Shown in pieces: positions 45,426 to 53,931 of a stretch of 64,000 nt of DNA (positions within the stretch are counted from its first letter, which is position 1; the number at the start of each line of letters is the position of its first letter). The position numbers were made by a program, and so were the translations under genes. Source of the DNA: Blastocatellia bacterium UBA7656 (lineage in GTDB: Bacteria > Acidobacteriota > Blastocatellia > UBA7656). The stretch lies in assembly GCA_002483445.1 (NCBI GenBank), contig DLHY01000148.1:3252-67251 (forward strand), in the 5' to 3' direction. The notes under the pieces are model-generated. The model did not search any database and was not told the origin of the DNA. It saw only the letters and a program-made list of their open reading frames with translations.

Positions 45426-45786
45426 TCACCTCTTCACCTCTTCGCTTGCTGGTCGGTCTGCGAATTTTGCGCGAACCCGAGGCGGGGCGCTTGAATCCCT
45501 TGTCGAGCGCGCGCTTTTCGATGTCGATATCTGATGAAATGCTGTCCATTTCGCTTGCAAGCTTGTCGCGTTCCTCTTCGAGTTGAGCCGCCTGACGACG
45601 AAGCTCCCCGCTCTGGTATCCGAGACGGACAGCCTTGAAGTGCTGCCGCGCGCTGATGACGAAACCTGCGGCTACAATGGCTCCGGCTACTGCGATGACC
45701 GTCAGCCAGACGAAAACTCGCGCGTTGATGGGTCGCCGGACCCGCGCGTTGTTTATCTGTTTGTCGGGGAAAAAACGCCCTGTCAT
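45418..45786 (-). CDS. ftsL: FtsL-like division protein
   Basis: A 122-residue bitopic protein: a short basic cytoplasmic segment, one transmembrane helix (VFVWLTVIAVAGAIVAAGFV), then a coiled-coil segment rich in leucine and charged residues. Sequence conservation is poor in FtsL, so the call rests on topology and position between rsmH and ftsI. The ATG at 45786 has GAGG eight bases upstream; a TTG or ATG 12-13 codons upstream is possible. The basic C-terminus is partly repeat-encoded. Confidence 0.75.
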   Translation of the reverse strand: MTGRFFPDKQINNARVRRPINARVFVWLTVIAVAGAIVAAGFVISARQHFKAVRLGYQSGELRRQAAQLEEERDKLASEMDSISSDIDIEKRALDKGFKRPASGSRKIRRPTSKRRGEEVTR

Positions 45787-45890
45787 AAACTGTGCCTCAA
45801 CATTGACTGGATTTCGCATCAAGGATGAGTCGGGGGGTGAGAGTTGTTTTCATCCTTGTCACGCTGCCTGCACTCGTCAGGGGGGCGAAG

Positions 45891-46862
45891 CTAAATCTTT
45901 TCACACACTCGAAGGCGGGCGCTGCGAGATCGACTGTTGCGCTCCACCTCTTCAGGGTCGGGACGAACGGGCTTTCGCGTCAGTACGGAAACCTGCCTGC
46001 GCGCGCCGCATCGGTTGCAAACCAAGCCGCTCTCCTGAGTCTCCCTGAAAGCCGTGTGCGGAGACTGGCAGATGCAGCGGCCTGATTCGCGCTGAAAACT
46101 CCGCTTCACTATCCGGTCTTCCAACGAATGAAAAGATATGATTGCCAGTCGCCCGTTTGATTCGAGAGTAGATATAGCCGCGGGTATGAACTCTTCGAGC
46201 GCCGTAAGCTCATCGTTGACTGCTATGCGGAGCGCCTGAAATACCCGCGTCGCCGGATGAATGCGCCAGCGACCGCGAATTCGAAGAGCGCGCACGACTA
46301 CAGCAGCAAGCTGGTCGGTCGTAGCGATGGGCTGCTTCTCGCGTTCGCGGATGATGGCGCGCGCCACGCGGCGCGAAGCGCGCTCTTCTCCGTATTCAAA
46401 GATCAAATCGGCCAGTTCTTTTTCATCCATCCTGTTGATGAGATCGGCAGCCGTCTCTCCGTGGCTTCGATCCATTCGCATATCGAGCGGGGCCGACGCC
46501 GAGAAACTGAATCCGCGCTCTGTCTCATCAAGCTGCATCGAAGAGACTCCCAAATCGGCCAGCGCCCCGCGAATATAGGTAAGGTTCAAATCCGCCACGA
46601 CCGAAGCGATGTCTTTGAAATCGGCGTGCGCAACTTTGAACCTCTCTCCGAATCGGGCGAGCCGATTTCGGGCCATCCCTATGGCTTCCAGGTCGCGATC
46701 CAGCCCCACGACTTGAGTCTGTGGCGACGCTGCGAGCAGGGCTTCTGCGTGTCCGCCTGCTCCGAGTGTGCAATCAATGAACGTGCCGCCCGTTTGCGGT
46801 CGAAGCCAGTGGATGACTTCTTTCAAAAGCACGCTTTCATGTACGAGATGCTTTTCGCGCAC
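45891..46862 (-). CDS. rsmH: 16S rRNA (cytosine1402-N4)-methyltransferase
   Basis: A 323-residue SAM-dependent methyltransferase (MraW). The HESVLLKEVI start, the SAM loop DCTLGAGGHAEALL, the ADLGVSSMQLDE motif, and the late SFHSLEDRIVK are diagnostic. It follows mraZ by 12 bp, the standard order. Confidence 0.96.
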   Translation of the reverse strand: MREKHLVHESVLLKEVIHWLRPQTGGTFIDCTLGAGGHAEALLAASPQTQVVGLDRDLEAIGMARNRLARFGERFKVAHADFKDIASVVADLNLTYIRGALADLGVSSMQLDETERGFSFSASAPLDMRMDRSHGETAADLINRMDEKELADLIFEYGEERASRRVARAIIREREKQPIATTDQLAAVVVRALRIRGRWRIHPATRVFQALRIAVNDELTALEEFIPAAISTLESNGRLAIISFHSLEDRIVKRSFQRESGRCICQSPHTAFRETQESGLVCNRCGARRQVSVLTRKPVRPDPEEVERNSRSRSARLRVCEKI

Positions 46863-46874
46863 TTTCTTCGATTC

Positions 46875-47315
46875 TCAAACTCCGAGGGCGGCTAATTTCT
46901 TCGCGTCTTCAGCCGTGTAAGGCTCGGCATTGAGCCGCCGACGGAAAAGCTCCAGTTCCCAAACCTCAAGATATCGCAGATAGCCCAGCACAGCCACGTC
47001 TCCCGACAACTGGGCGCTTGAGCGAAGGAGAGGATGCACGAGCAGTCGCCCCTGCGAATCCATTTCGGCGTTCTGGCCATAGTAATTCGTGCGGTCCAAA
47101 AACTTCCTCACCGATTCATCCTCGGTGCTTTGCGATTGAAGTTTCTCTTCGATTGCTATCCACTCTTTCATCGGATAAAGTCGGGCGCTTTCGCCCGCCA
47201 TACTCGTAACATAAAACTCCGATCCGTAATGCTCATCTATATAACGGCGATAGGCTGCCGGCAGCTTGATGCGCCCCTTCTCGTCCATCCTCACCGTGTA
47301 ATTGCCTCTGAGCAT
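46875..47315 (-). CDS. mraZ: Transcriptional regulator MraZ
   Basis: A 146-residue protein with two SpoVT/AbrB-like MraZ halves. The DxxxR cores are EKGRIKLPAAYR in the first half and SQGRLLVHPLLR in the second. It is the first gene of the dcw cluster and in other bacteria binds its own promoter to repress the cluster; boxes at 47388-47416 fit this. The ATG at 47315 has only a weak ribosome site. Confidence 0.96.
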   Translation of the reverse strand: MLRGNYTVRMDEKGRIKLPAAYRRYIDEHYGSEFYVTSMAGESARLYPMKEWIAIEEKLQSQSTEDESVRKFLDRTNYYGQNAEMDSQGRLLVHPLLRSSAQLSGDVAVLGYLRYLEVWELELFRRRLNAEPYTAEDAKKLAALGV

Positions 47316-47387
47316 TTGCCGGATTCATGTAAAATAGTTAAAGTTTTCGTTTAAGTGGCCTCGTCTTAATTCTCTTTTCAAAAGTAA

Positions 47388-47416
47388 CTCCACTCAAGAC
47401 CACTTTAGACCACTTC
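47388..47416 (-). promoter_or_regulatory. MraZ operator: three 10-bp-spaced AGTGG boxes
   Basis: On the minus strand AGTGG occurs three times, ending at + positions 47410, 47400 and 47390, each exactly 10 bp apart, so the boxes lie on one face of the helix. They read GAAGTGGTCT, AAAGTGGTCT and TGAGTGGAGT. MraZ is known to bind three G-rich direct repeats with this spacing in E. coli and AAAGTG-type repeats in mollicutes. The array lies about 75 bp upstream of mraZ. Confidence 0.8.
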
Positions 47417-47606
47417 GGCAAATGGTACGCCACGCGCGTAGGAGTGTCAAGAAGTAGTTTTGTCGAAGGGCATTTATCGTTGAGGCAGGTTATGAGGTTG
47501 GGATGATCGGGGGGTGGAATTCTGATTGGGGTAAAGAGCCGAGGTTATGAAAGGAAGAACAAACGAAGTTCCATCGAGTGTCGGAGAGGATCAACAATAT
47601 GTCATC

Positions 47607-48425
47607 TCAGAGCCTGCCTTCTTCCAGATTTGCGGGCGGTTCAATGCCAAGATACTCTCTGTATATGCGCGCTTTGTACTCCTCGCCTATTTCATTCACC
47701 GCATCGATGAATGCTTGATAAGTGCCTAAGCCGCCGATCTTCTCCCAAAATTCATCGCCTATTAACACAACCCCATCTTCCCGCATATTGAACCAGCGAG
47801 ATGGAAAACTCCATGCATAATTTTCTTTGCGCCCATAGGGATTATAAGGCAAAGCATAGTAGGCCCCATCTATTTGCAGTGGGTCCATACTATAAAGCTT
47901 CAGAATTTTCTCTTTGCTGACCTTGGTTATATCGCTATTGGGGAGAGGCGCTTTAAGCTCGAACGCATAGCGTTTATTATCAGTGTTGCGAGCTTCTGCA
48001 TAAACATCGCACACAACCTGAACAGGGATCATAGCGCCCCTGCCGCGCAAAATATATTCCAACTCGCGGTTCCAGTCAGGTCGAATACGCTCTTGACCCG
48101 GCTCTGGATGTTCCAAACGATTTAGCACCTCGGAGATTCGCCTCAAGCGTTCTTTCCTTACTGTTCCTCTGATGGTGTGGTCAGTTACTCCATACCCTAA
48201 GCCTTCGTTGGCTGCCACTACGGCGAGTCGTTCCCATACTTTGCCGAATGGAGTTACGAATCTCCTTTCAAAATGAGAACCTTTGAATATTTCATCCGGC
48301 ACGAGCGCAGCGTAAAGGGGCGTTTTAGCTTTATGCTTTTCCTTGATGAAAGGATCTTCCTGGAGAACCTTATTCATCACCCTATCCATCATTTCTTTAA
48401 TGACGGACTGAATGGCCAGCTTCAT
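47607..48425 (-). CDS. Type II restriction endonuclease, TdeIII-like
   Basis: A 272-residue protein. A PD-(D/E)xK-type core is visible: an aspartate in VVCDVYAEA followed by the strand YAFELK with E-x-K. The region NPYGRKENYAWS and the general layout recall TdeIII/MjaII-type enzymes; this family call is tentative. It lies 42 bp downstream of a DNA methyltransferase gene, which makes a restriction role likely. Start: an ATG at 48425 with TGAGGATAG upstream; a GTG at 48440 is the alternative. The target site cannot be read from the sequence. Confidence 0.7.
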   Translation of the reverse strand: MKLAIQSVIKEMMDRVMNKVLQEDPFIKEKHKAKTPLYAALVPDEIFKGSHFERRFVTPFGKVWERLAVVAANEGLGYGVTDHTIRGTVRKERLRRISEVLNRLEHPEPGQERIRPDWNRELEYILRGRGAMIPVQVVCDVYAEARNTDNKRYAFELKAPLPNSDITKVSKEKILKLYSMDPLQIDGAYYALPYNPYGRKENYAWSFPSRWFNMREDGVVLIGDEFWEKIGGLGTYQAFIDAVNEIGEEYKARIYREYLGIEPPANLEEGRL

Positions 48426-48467
48426 TCTATCCTCAGCCACGCCTGAGTTCCTTTCCGATGGTTGATG

Positions 48468-49640
48468 CTACTTTGGCTCCCATATAAGAATCTCCTCGAA
48501 GAAATCACCGGCTCGCCTTCCGGTTCGCCGATTGACGTGCCGCTCATACTTTTCTTTCAGCCGAAACCCAACCTGCGAAGCGAGGTCTTTATAAAGCCCG
48601 TTTTTATCGTGTACTAAAATGACAACCACACCATTTTTGTTCAAACACTTTCGGATGTTGGAGAAGACCTGTTCGATCTGTGCGATGTAAGCTTCCTGCG
48701 CCCGTTTTGATGACCCTTTGGAAGCTGCTCCTATTTCTTGTTCATTCCTGATCGGCAAATCCAAAAGCTCGTAAGCGTATCGGTGCTGCTCGTGGTAATC
48801 AATCAGCCCTACATAAGGCGGGGAAGTGATGACGGCATCTATTTCGGGAAATGCTGCTTCTCGCGCATCGCCGTGAAGGATGGTGACTTTGGCATCCGTC
48901 CGTATTTGCGAAAACTCCCTGATTCTCCGCAGAGTATCGAGACTATATCGACTTAAAAACTGGAGTGCGTCATCAGTGGGCTGACAAATCCGGCTGTGTT
49001 TGTAACACTCGTAAGGCGTCGTCTGAGGAGACTTGGGAAAGTCGAGATCGAAATGCGTCGTTAAACGAGATGAGCGGGCCGAGCGCGACAGTATAACTTT
49101 CAGCACATCCTGATAACGGTAGTTCGGTATAAAAGAACGGTAGTAGAGCAACTCGCGCAATGCCTTGGGAGCGAACCATCTTTTGAGGTACTCGTTGTCC
49201 GTATCCAGATCATCGAGGCTTTTCGAGAAGAGCGGAAATGCAACACCCAATCGAACCTTCTCGATAATGTCGAGGATGTCCCTCTCTAAAACAAACAAAT
49301 CATACCTGTCGGTTTTCACTTTCATCAGCAAACAATTGAAGGCTGAGATATCACAGCCGACAGAATCAAGGCCAAGCGCATTCGCTTCGACAAGCGTAGT
49401 GCCAGAGCCGCCAAAGGGATCACAAACAACCTTAGGCTGATATTTCCGCAAGAATATTTCAGCAAGCTGAGGGACGAATTTACCGAGGTAAGGATGCAAA
49501 CGATGCACATGCTTTGTTCGAATGCGCTCAGGTAAATCTCGCTCTCGCCAGTTGAGGTTCAATGCTTCCAGAGGAGTCGAAGGAGTCACTTGCTCAAAAT
49601 CAGTAAATGGTTCTCTTTCATAAACAGGATTGTATGTCAT
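48468..49640 (-). CDS. Site-specific DNA methyltransferase (N4/N6 type)
   Basis: A 390-residue amino-methyltransferase. The SAM-binding motif DPFGGSGTTLVEA occurs near residue 75, and the catalytic motif TSPPYVG near residue 270. The order, SAM motif before catalytic motif, differs from the beta class in which SPPY comes first, so it may belong to another class such as gamma or alpha; I do not assign it. It would modify N4-cytosine or N6-adenine and protect against the endonuclease encoded downstream. Codon use is less GC-rich than in neighbours. Confidence 0.88.
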   Translation of the reverse strand: MTYNPVYEREPFTDFEQVTPSTPLEALNLNWRERDLPERIRTKHVHRLHPYLGKFVPQLAEIFLRKYQPKVVCDPFGGSGTTLVEANALGLDSVGCDISAFNCLLMKVKTDRYDLFVLERDILDIIEKVRLGVAFPLFSKSLDDLDTDNEYLKRWFAPKALRELLYYRSFIPNYRYQDVLKVILSRSARSSRLTTHFDLDFPKSPQTTPYECYKHSRICQPTDDALQFLSRYSLDTLRRIREFSQIRTDAKVTILHGDAREAAFPEIDAVITSPPYVGLIDYHEQHRYAYELLDLPIRNEQEIGAASKGSSKRAQEAYIAQIEQVFSNIRKCLNKNGVVVILVHDKNGLYKDLASQVGFRLKEKYERHVNRRTGRRAGDFFEEILIWEPK

Positions 49641-49807
49641 AGTTGTATGCCGATTGGGATTTTAATGATTTATCAATTTTGCCGCCACTTAAATCAATAG
49701 ACTTCATCCGTATAAACGAAGTCCGGCGCAAATCTTCGCTTTGTTCTGTCAGCAGGGTTGTGATAGAACTCGGTGACAGTTGGCAGGATTTTTGTGGAGG
49801 CTCGATT

Positions 49808-51964
49808 ATGACGAATCGTTTTGCTCGACGGGCGAGCTTGTCGATCTTTCTCGCTCTTTTTTTTATAGCGACCGAAGCTCTCGCCGATTCAGTGTGCAAG
49901 CACATCGTCTGGTACAAAATCGACGCTCGCCTCAAAATCGATGACCGAGGGCGGCCTACCACAATCGAAGGTCGTGAGACTTTAACCTGGCTCAACGATT
50001 CGCCCGACCCGGTTTCAGAGCTACAATTCCATCTTTATCTCAACGCATTCAAAAATGAAAAAAGCACCTTCTTCAAGGAATCGAGCGGCACATCGCGCGG
50101 CTTTTCTTTCGAAGCTGGCGAATGGGGCTGGATCGATATCTCGTCGATGAAAGTAGTCGACGGCGAAGACCTCACCGCCAAAATCGAATTCATCCATCCC
50201 GACGACGACAACGCCGACGATCAAACTGTGATTCGCGTCCCTCTCTCCAAGCCTGTGGCTCCGGGCGCGAAGATCACGCTCGATATCGATTTCATTTCAC
50301 GCCTGCCCCGCGTGTTCGCAAGGTCAGGTTACTGTGGCCGGTTCGCTATGGTCGTTCAGTGGTTCCCAAAGATCGGAGTGTGGGAGAAGGCGGGCGACCG
50401 ACGCAGAGAAAAAGCCGGATGGAATTGCCATCAGTATCACGCCACGAGCGAGTACTACGCCAACTTCGGCGTTTATGATGTCAGTATCACCGTGCCGCCT
50501 GAGTACAAAGACAAGATCGGAGCGACCGGACGACTGCGCTCGGAGCGAAACGAAGATGGCTTCCTGACTTACAACTACTATCAGGAAGACGTTCATGATT
50601 TCGCGTGGACTGCCGACCCGGATTACATCAAGGTCACGCGCTCATTCAAAGCTGACGAGCAGGTAAGCAGGGATGAAATAAACGAATGGGCCGCGAAGCT
50701 TTCGCTGCCCGCTGATCAGATCGCGCTCAGGGATGTCGAAGTGACGCTCCTGATTCAGCCTGAGCATGAGGATCAAATCGACCGTCACTTCCGAGCGGCG
50801 TTCAACGCGATAAAGTATTTCGGCCTGTGGTACGGCAAATATCCTTATGACACTCTGACCGTCGTCGATCCTCCTTACGGCGGAGAAGGCGCGGGCGGGA
50901 TGGAATATCCCACGTTGATCACGGCGGGGACGAGTTGGTGGCCGGGGCGCGATCAGAACCCGGAGGGCGTCATCGTTCACGAATTCGGGCATCAGTTCTG
51001 GTACGGGCTGGTGGCCAACAACGAGTTCGAAGAGTCATGGCTCGATGAAGGATTCAACACTTATTCGACGGGCAAGGTTCTGGAAGTGGCCTACGGATTG
51101 GATCATCTGCCGATTCGACTCGCCAGCGTGCCTGTCGTCTACCTGCCCGTCGCGGTGCCGCACCCGGTTGAAGATCGCATCATTACGCTTCAGGGCAATT
51201 TCAGCGATCCGATCCTTACACCCTCATGGAAGTTTTTCAATCAGATGAGCTACGGCATCAACTCTTATCCGCGCAGTGGGCTGACACTTCGCACGCTTGA
51301 GCGATACCTGGGCGAATCGGTGATGGCCCGCGTGATGCGCGAGTATTACGGGCGTTGGCGTTTTCGCCATCCCGCGTCGCAGGACTTTTTCGATGTGGTG
51401 AATTCCATATCGGGACAGGATATGAACTGGTTCTTCGATCAGTTCGTCAAAGGCACCGGGACGCTCGATTATGAAATCGCGCAGGTGACAAGCGAGCGGG
51501 CAGCGGCGAAAGCGGGTCTCTACGATGGCGACGGACAGAAATCGGAAGTGAAGGCGAGCGAGAGCGAATCCACCCCTTATGAGACGGAAGTATCGGTGCT
51601 ACGAAAGGGAGAAGCCTGGTTTCCCGTAGAAGTGTTGTTGAGATTCGAGGATGGAAGTCAAATCTATGCGCGCCCTGTTTCTGTGCGCGATGGAGTGATC
51701 GAGTATCAGATGACGAGCAATCGCGACGAGCGGGAGTGGAAAGAGACATGGGCGGTCGGGGATCACTGGAAAAAATTCAAGCTCACGACCCCATCGAAGC
51801 TGAAGTCGGCTTTCGTCGATCCTTATGAAAAAGTCATGCTCGATGCGTGCGCGATCAACAACAGTTGGACGCCGGGATCAGGCATCAGTTCCGCGACGCG
51901 ATGGTCTTCAGGCGGGATGTTCTGGTTTCAATCTCTGTTGCAGTTTTTCGGTTCTCTGGGGTGA
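49808..51964 (+). CDS. M1-family metallopeptidase, exported
   Basis: A 718-residue zinc aminopeptidase-like protein with a signal peptide of about 25 residues ending ATEALA. The exopeptidase motif appears as GGMEYP, and the zinc site as HEFGH with the third ligand glutamate in EESWLDEGF, 18 residues later as usual. The N-terminal beta-domain is present and a glutamate- and lysine-rich C-terminal part follows. It likely acts in the periplasm or outside the cell. The ATG at 49808 has GGAGG at 49796-49800. It is followed after 6 bp by a membrane protein gene. Confidence 0.9.
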   Translation: MTNRFARRASLSIFLALFFIATEALADSVCKHIVWYKIDARLKIDDRGRPTTIEGRETLTWLNDSPDPVSELQFHLYLNAFKNEKSTFFKESSGTSRGFSFEAGEWGWIDISSMKVVDGEDLTAKIEFIHPDDDNADDQTVIRVPLSKPVAPGAKITLDIDFISRLPRVFARSGYCGRFAMVVQWFPKIGVWEKAGDRRREKAGWNCHQYHATSEYYANFGVYDVSITVPPEYKDKIGATGRLRSERNEDGFLTYNYYQEDVHDFAWTADPDYIKVTRSFKADEQVSRDEINEWAAKLSLPADQIALRDVEVTLLIQPEHEDQIDRHFRAAFNAIKYFGLWYGKYPYDTLTVVDPPYGGEGAGGMEYPTLITAGTSWWPGRDQNPEGVIVHEFGHQFWYGLVANNEFEESWLDEGFNTYSTGKVLEVAYGLDHLPIRLASVPVVYLPVAVPHPVEDRIITLQGNFSDPILTPSWKFFNQMSYGINSYPRSGLTLRTLERYLGESVMARVMREYYGRWRFRHPASQDFFDVVNSISGQDMNWFFDQFVKGTGTLDYEIAQVTSERAAAKAGLYDGDGQKSEVKASESESTPYETEVSVLRKGEAWFPVEVLLRFEDGSQIYARPVSVRDGVIEYQMTSNRDEREWKETWAVGDHWKKFKLTTPSKLKSAFVDPYEKVMLDACAINNSWTPGSGISSATRWSSGGMFWFQSLLQFFGSLG

Positions 51965-51970
51965 GGCTTT

Positions 51971-52912
51971 ATGCTCAGATCATTCATCAACGGAATCACG
52001 CAATCGAGTCGAAGCTGGAAGATGATACTGCTTCTGGTTGCGGCAAACATTCTCTTCGCCCTCCCGATGGCCGTGCTGGTCTTTTTGTTCGTGATGAAAT
52101 CAGCGGGCGGGACCATATTCGCGCAGAGGCTGTTTAATGACAACCTCGACGCCCTGTGGTTTTCGGATGTGATCAACGACCGGATACCGGGCGCATCGCT
52201 CGCCGGTTTCGGGATCGACCTGTTCGTGATGATGTGCGCGATGGGATTGATCTATCTGGCGGTCAGCGCGTTTTTGGCCGGAGGCATAATCGAAGTATTT
52301 GCTTCCGAAGACGGTCGCTTCACTATGAAGAAATTCTTTTCGGGCTGCGGCAACAACTTCTGGCGTTTCCTTCGCCTGCTCATGGTGTCGAGCATTTTTT
52401 ACGGCATAGCAATCGGGATTTTCTTTTTGCTCACGCTCAGGATCGACTCTGCGGATAAACTGGCGACCGTCGAGCGGCCCGGAGCATTGAAGACTCAGGC
52501 AGCCGCATTGCTTATGGTGGCTCTGCTTGCGCTTGTCGGCGCGATTCAGGACTATGCCCGGATATGCGCAGTTTTGAATGATCGCAGAAAGATGTTCCGG
52601 GAATGGTTCAAAGGGGCGCGCTTTGTTTTTCGCCGATTCCTGAGCGCATACGGTCTTTATGTTCTGATCGCGATTGCAGGACTCGTGGTGTTCGCGCTCA
52701 TTGCCTGGGTGCGCGGAGGGGTGAATCAGAATTCCTACCTGAATGTTTTTCTGGCGTTCGTAATCGGACAGATAGCCATCGCTTCGCGGGCATGGACGCG
52801 GATGACTTTTTACGCCGCCGAAATCGATCTTTATCGCAAGCTCTCTCAAGCGAGCGCAACAATTGAAGTCGCGCCAATCGAATCGGCACAGCCGGGGGAA
52901 GCCACAGCATGA
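51971..52912 (+). CDS. Integral membrane protein, unknown
   Basis: A 313-residue protein with about five to six transmembrane helices (around residues 20-40, 80-100, 135-155, 175-195, 225-245, 258-275). Its opening MLRSFINGITQSSRSWKM and overall layout resemble uncharacterised membrane proteins of bacterial regulator-independent type; I know no function. It starts 6 bp after the M1 peptidase gene and precedes the beta-lactamase-like gene by 30 bp, so the three form an operon. Confidence 0.7.
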   Translation: MLRSFINGITQSSRSWKMILLLVAANILFALPMAVLVFLFVMKSAGGTIFAQRLFNDNLDALWFSDVINDRIPGASLAGFGIDLFVMMCAMGLIYLAVSAFLAGGIIEVFASEDGRFTMKKFFSGCGNNFWRFLRLLMVSSIFYGIAIGIFFLLTLRIDSADKLATVERPGALKTQAAALLMVALLALVGAIQDYARICAVLNDRRKMFREWFKGARFVFRRFLSAYGLYVLIAIAGLVVFALIAWVRGGVNQNSYLNVFLAFVIGQIAIASRAWTRMTFYAAEIDLYRKLSQASATIEVAPIESAQPGEATA

Positions 52913-52942
52913 TTTTCTAACTCAAACCTGAGAGGTCTGCCT

Positions 52943-53857
52943 ATGCGCAAAATATCTTTTCGTTTCGCTTTGCTCCTCATTCTCTTCATCACTCAATCTC
53001 CACTTGCCGGGCAGCAACAGCCGTCTCCGCTCGCTCGATTGCAGTCGAACATCGAGCGCATAACCCGCTCAGTAAACGCCCGGTGGGGAATCTATATCAA
53101 GTGCGTCGAGACGGGCGAAGAGATCGCTATCAATGCCGATGAAGCGATGGACACGATGAGCGTCATCAAGATACCGCTTATGGTCGAAGTCTTTCGCCAG
53201 ATCGAAGAAGGCAAATTCGCGCTCACGGATCGCGTCACTCTCAAAGACACAGACAAACGCCCCGGAACGGGAGTCATTCGCTCGCTCGACGTGGGCGCTC
53301 AATTGACGATCAAAGACCTCATCACACTGATGATAATCGTGAGCGATAACAGCGCCACCGATATGCTCTTCGAAAAAGTCGGCGGCGTGGATGCGGTCAA
53401 CAAGTTGATGCAGAGTTACGGACTCTCGACCATCAAAGCGACCGGAGCGACTGATGTGTGGTTCAAAGCTCTGCGCGCATCGTCAGACGCTTTGAAATTT
53501 CACATGGAAGCGAAGACTCCGTTCGGGCTTTCATCGGCTAAAGACATGGGCCGGTTGCTCGAAAAGATTCAAAAAGGCGAGGCTGTGAGTAAAAAGGCAA
53601 GCGAGCAGATGCTTGAGATCATGCGCGGGCAGGTCTATAACACAAGGCTTCCGAAATATGTGACGGGCTTTCGCGTGCCCCACAAGACGGGAGATTTTCT
53701 TCCCTACATCGGCAACGATGTCGGCATATTCGAGAGGCAGGATCGCCACGTCATCGTGTGCGTCTTCGATGCCCGCCACACAGGCATAGGCGCGAACCTC
53801 GAAGACGCCATCGCGCGCATAGGCGAACAGGTGGCGAATTATTTCGGATATCGTTAG
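52943..53857 (+). CDS. Class A beta-lactamase-like serine hydrolase
   Basis: A 304-residue exported protein with a signal peptide of about 22 residues. The three active-site motifs of the fold are present: S73-V-I-K76, SDN at 134-136, and KTG at 248-250. I cannot find the omega-loop ExxLN with the deacylating glutamate; the segment where it should fall (about 165-190) has no glutamate before 189. The enzyme may therefore be a slow hydrolase, a penicillin-binding relative or use another base. It is third in an operon with the M1 peptidase. Confidence 0.85.
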   Translation: MRKISFRFALLLILFITQSPLAGQQQPSPLARLQSNIERITRSVNARWGIYIKCVETGEEIAINADEAMDTMSVIKIPLMVEVFRQIEEGKFALTDRVTLKDTDKRPGTGVIRSLDVGAQLTIKDLITLMIIVSDNSATDMLFEKVGGVDAVNKLMQSYGLSTIKATGATDVWFKALRASSDALKFHMEAKTPFGLSSAKDMGRLLEKIQKGEAVSKKASEQMLEIMRGQVYNTRLPKYVTGFRVPHKTGDFLPYIGNDVGIFERQDRHVIVCVFDARHTGIGANLEDAIARIGEQVANYFGYR

Positions 53858-53859
53858 AA

Positions 53860-53925
53860 AGTCTGGAGTCTGGAGTCTGGAGTCGAGAGCCGGAACATCG
53901 GACTCCAGACTCCAGACTCCAGACT
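53860..53925. terminator. Bidirectional stem-loop of GGAGTCT heptamers
   Basis: Perfect inverted repeat of 25 bp (53860-53884 and 53901-53925) with a 16-nt loop. Each arm is a tandem GGAGTCT heptamer array. It lies 2 bp after the beta-lactamase-like stop and 6 bp before the end of the convergent carboxypeptidase gene, so it can end both transcripts. Confidence 0.75.
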
Positions 53926-53931
53926 CCTCAT

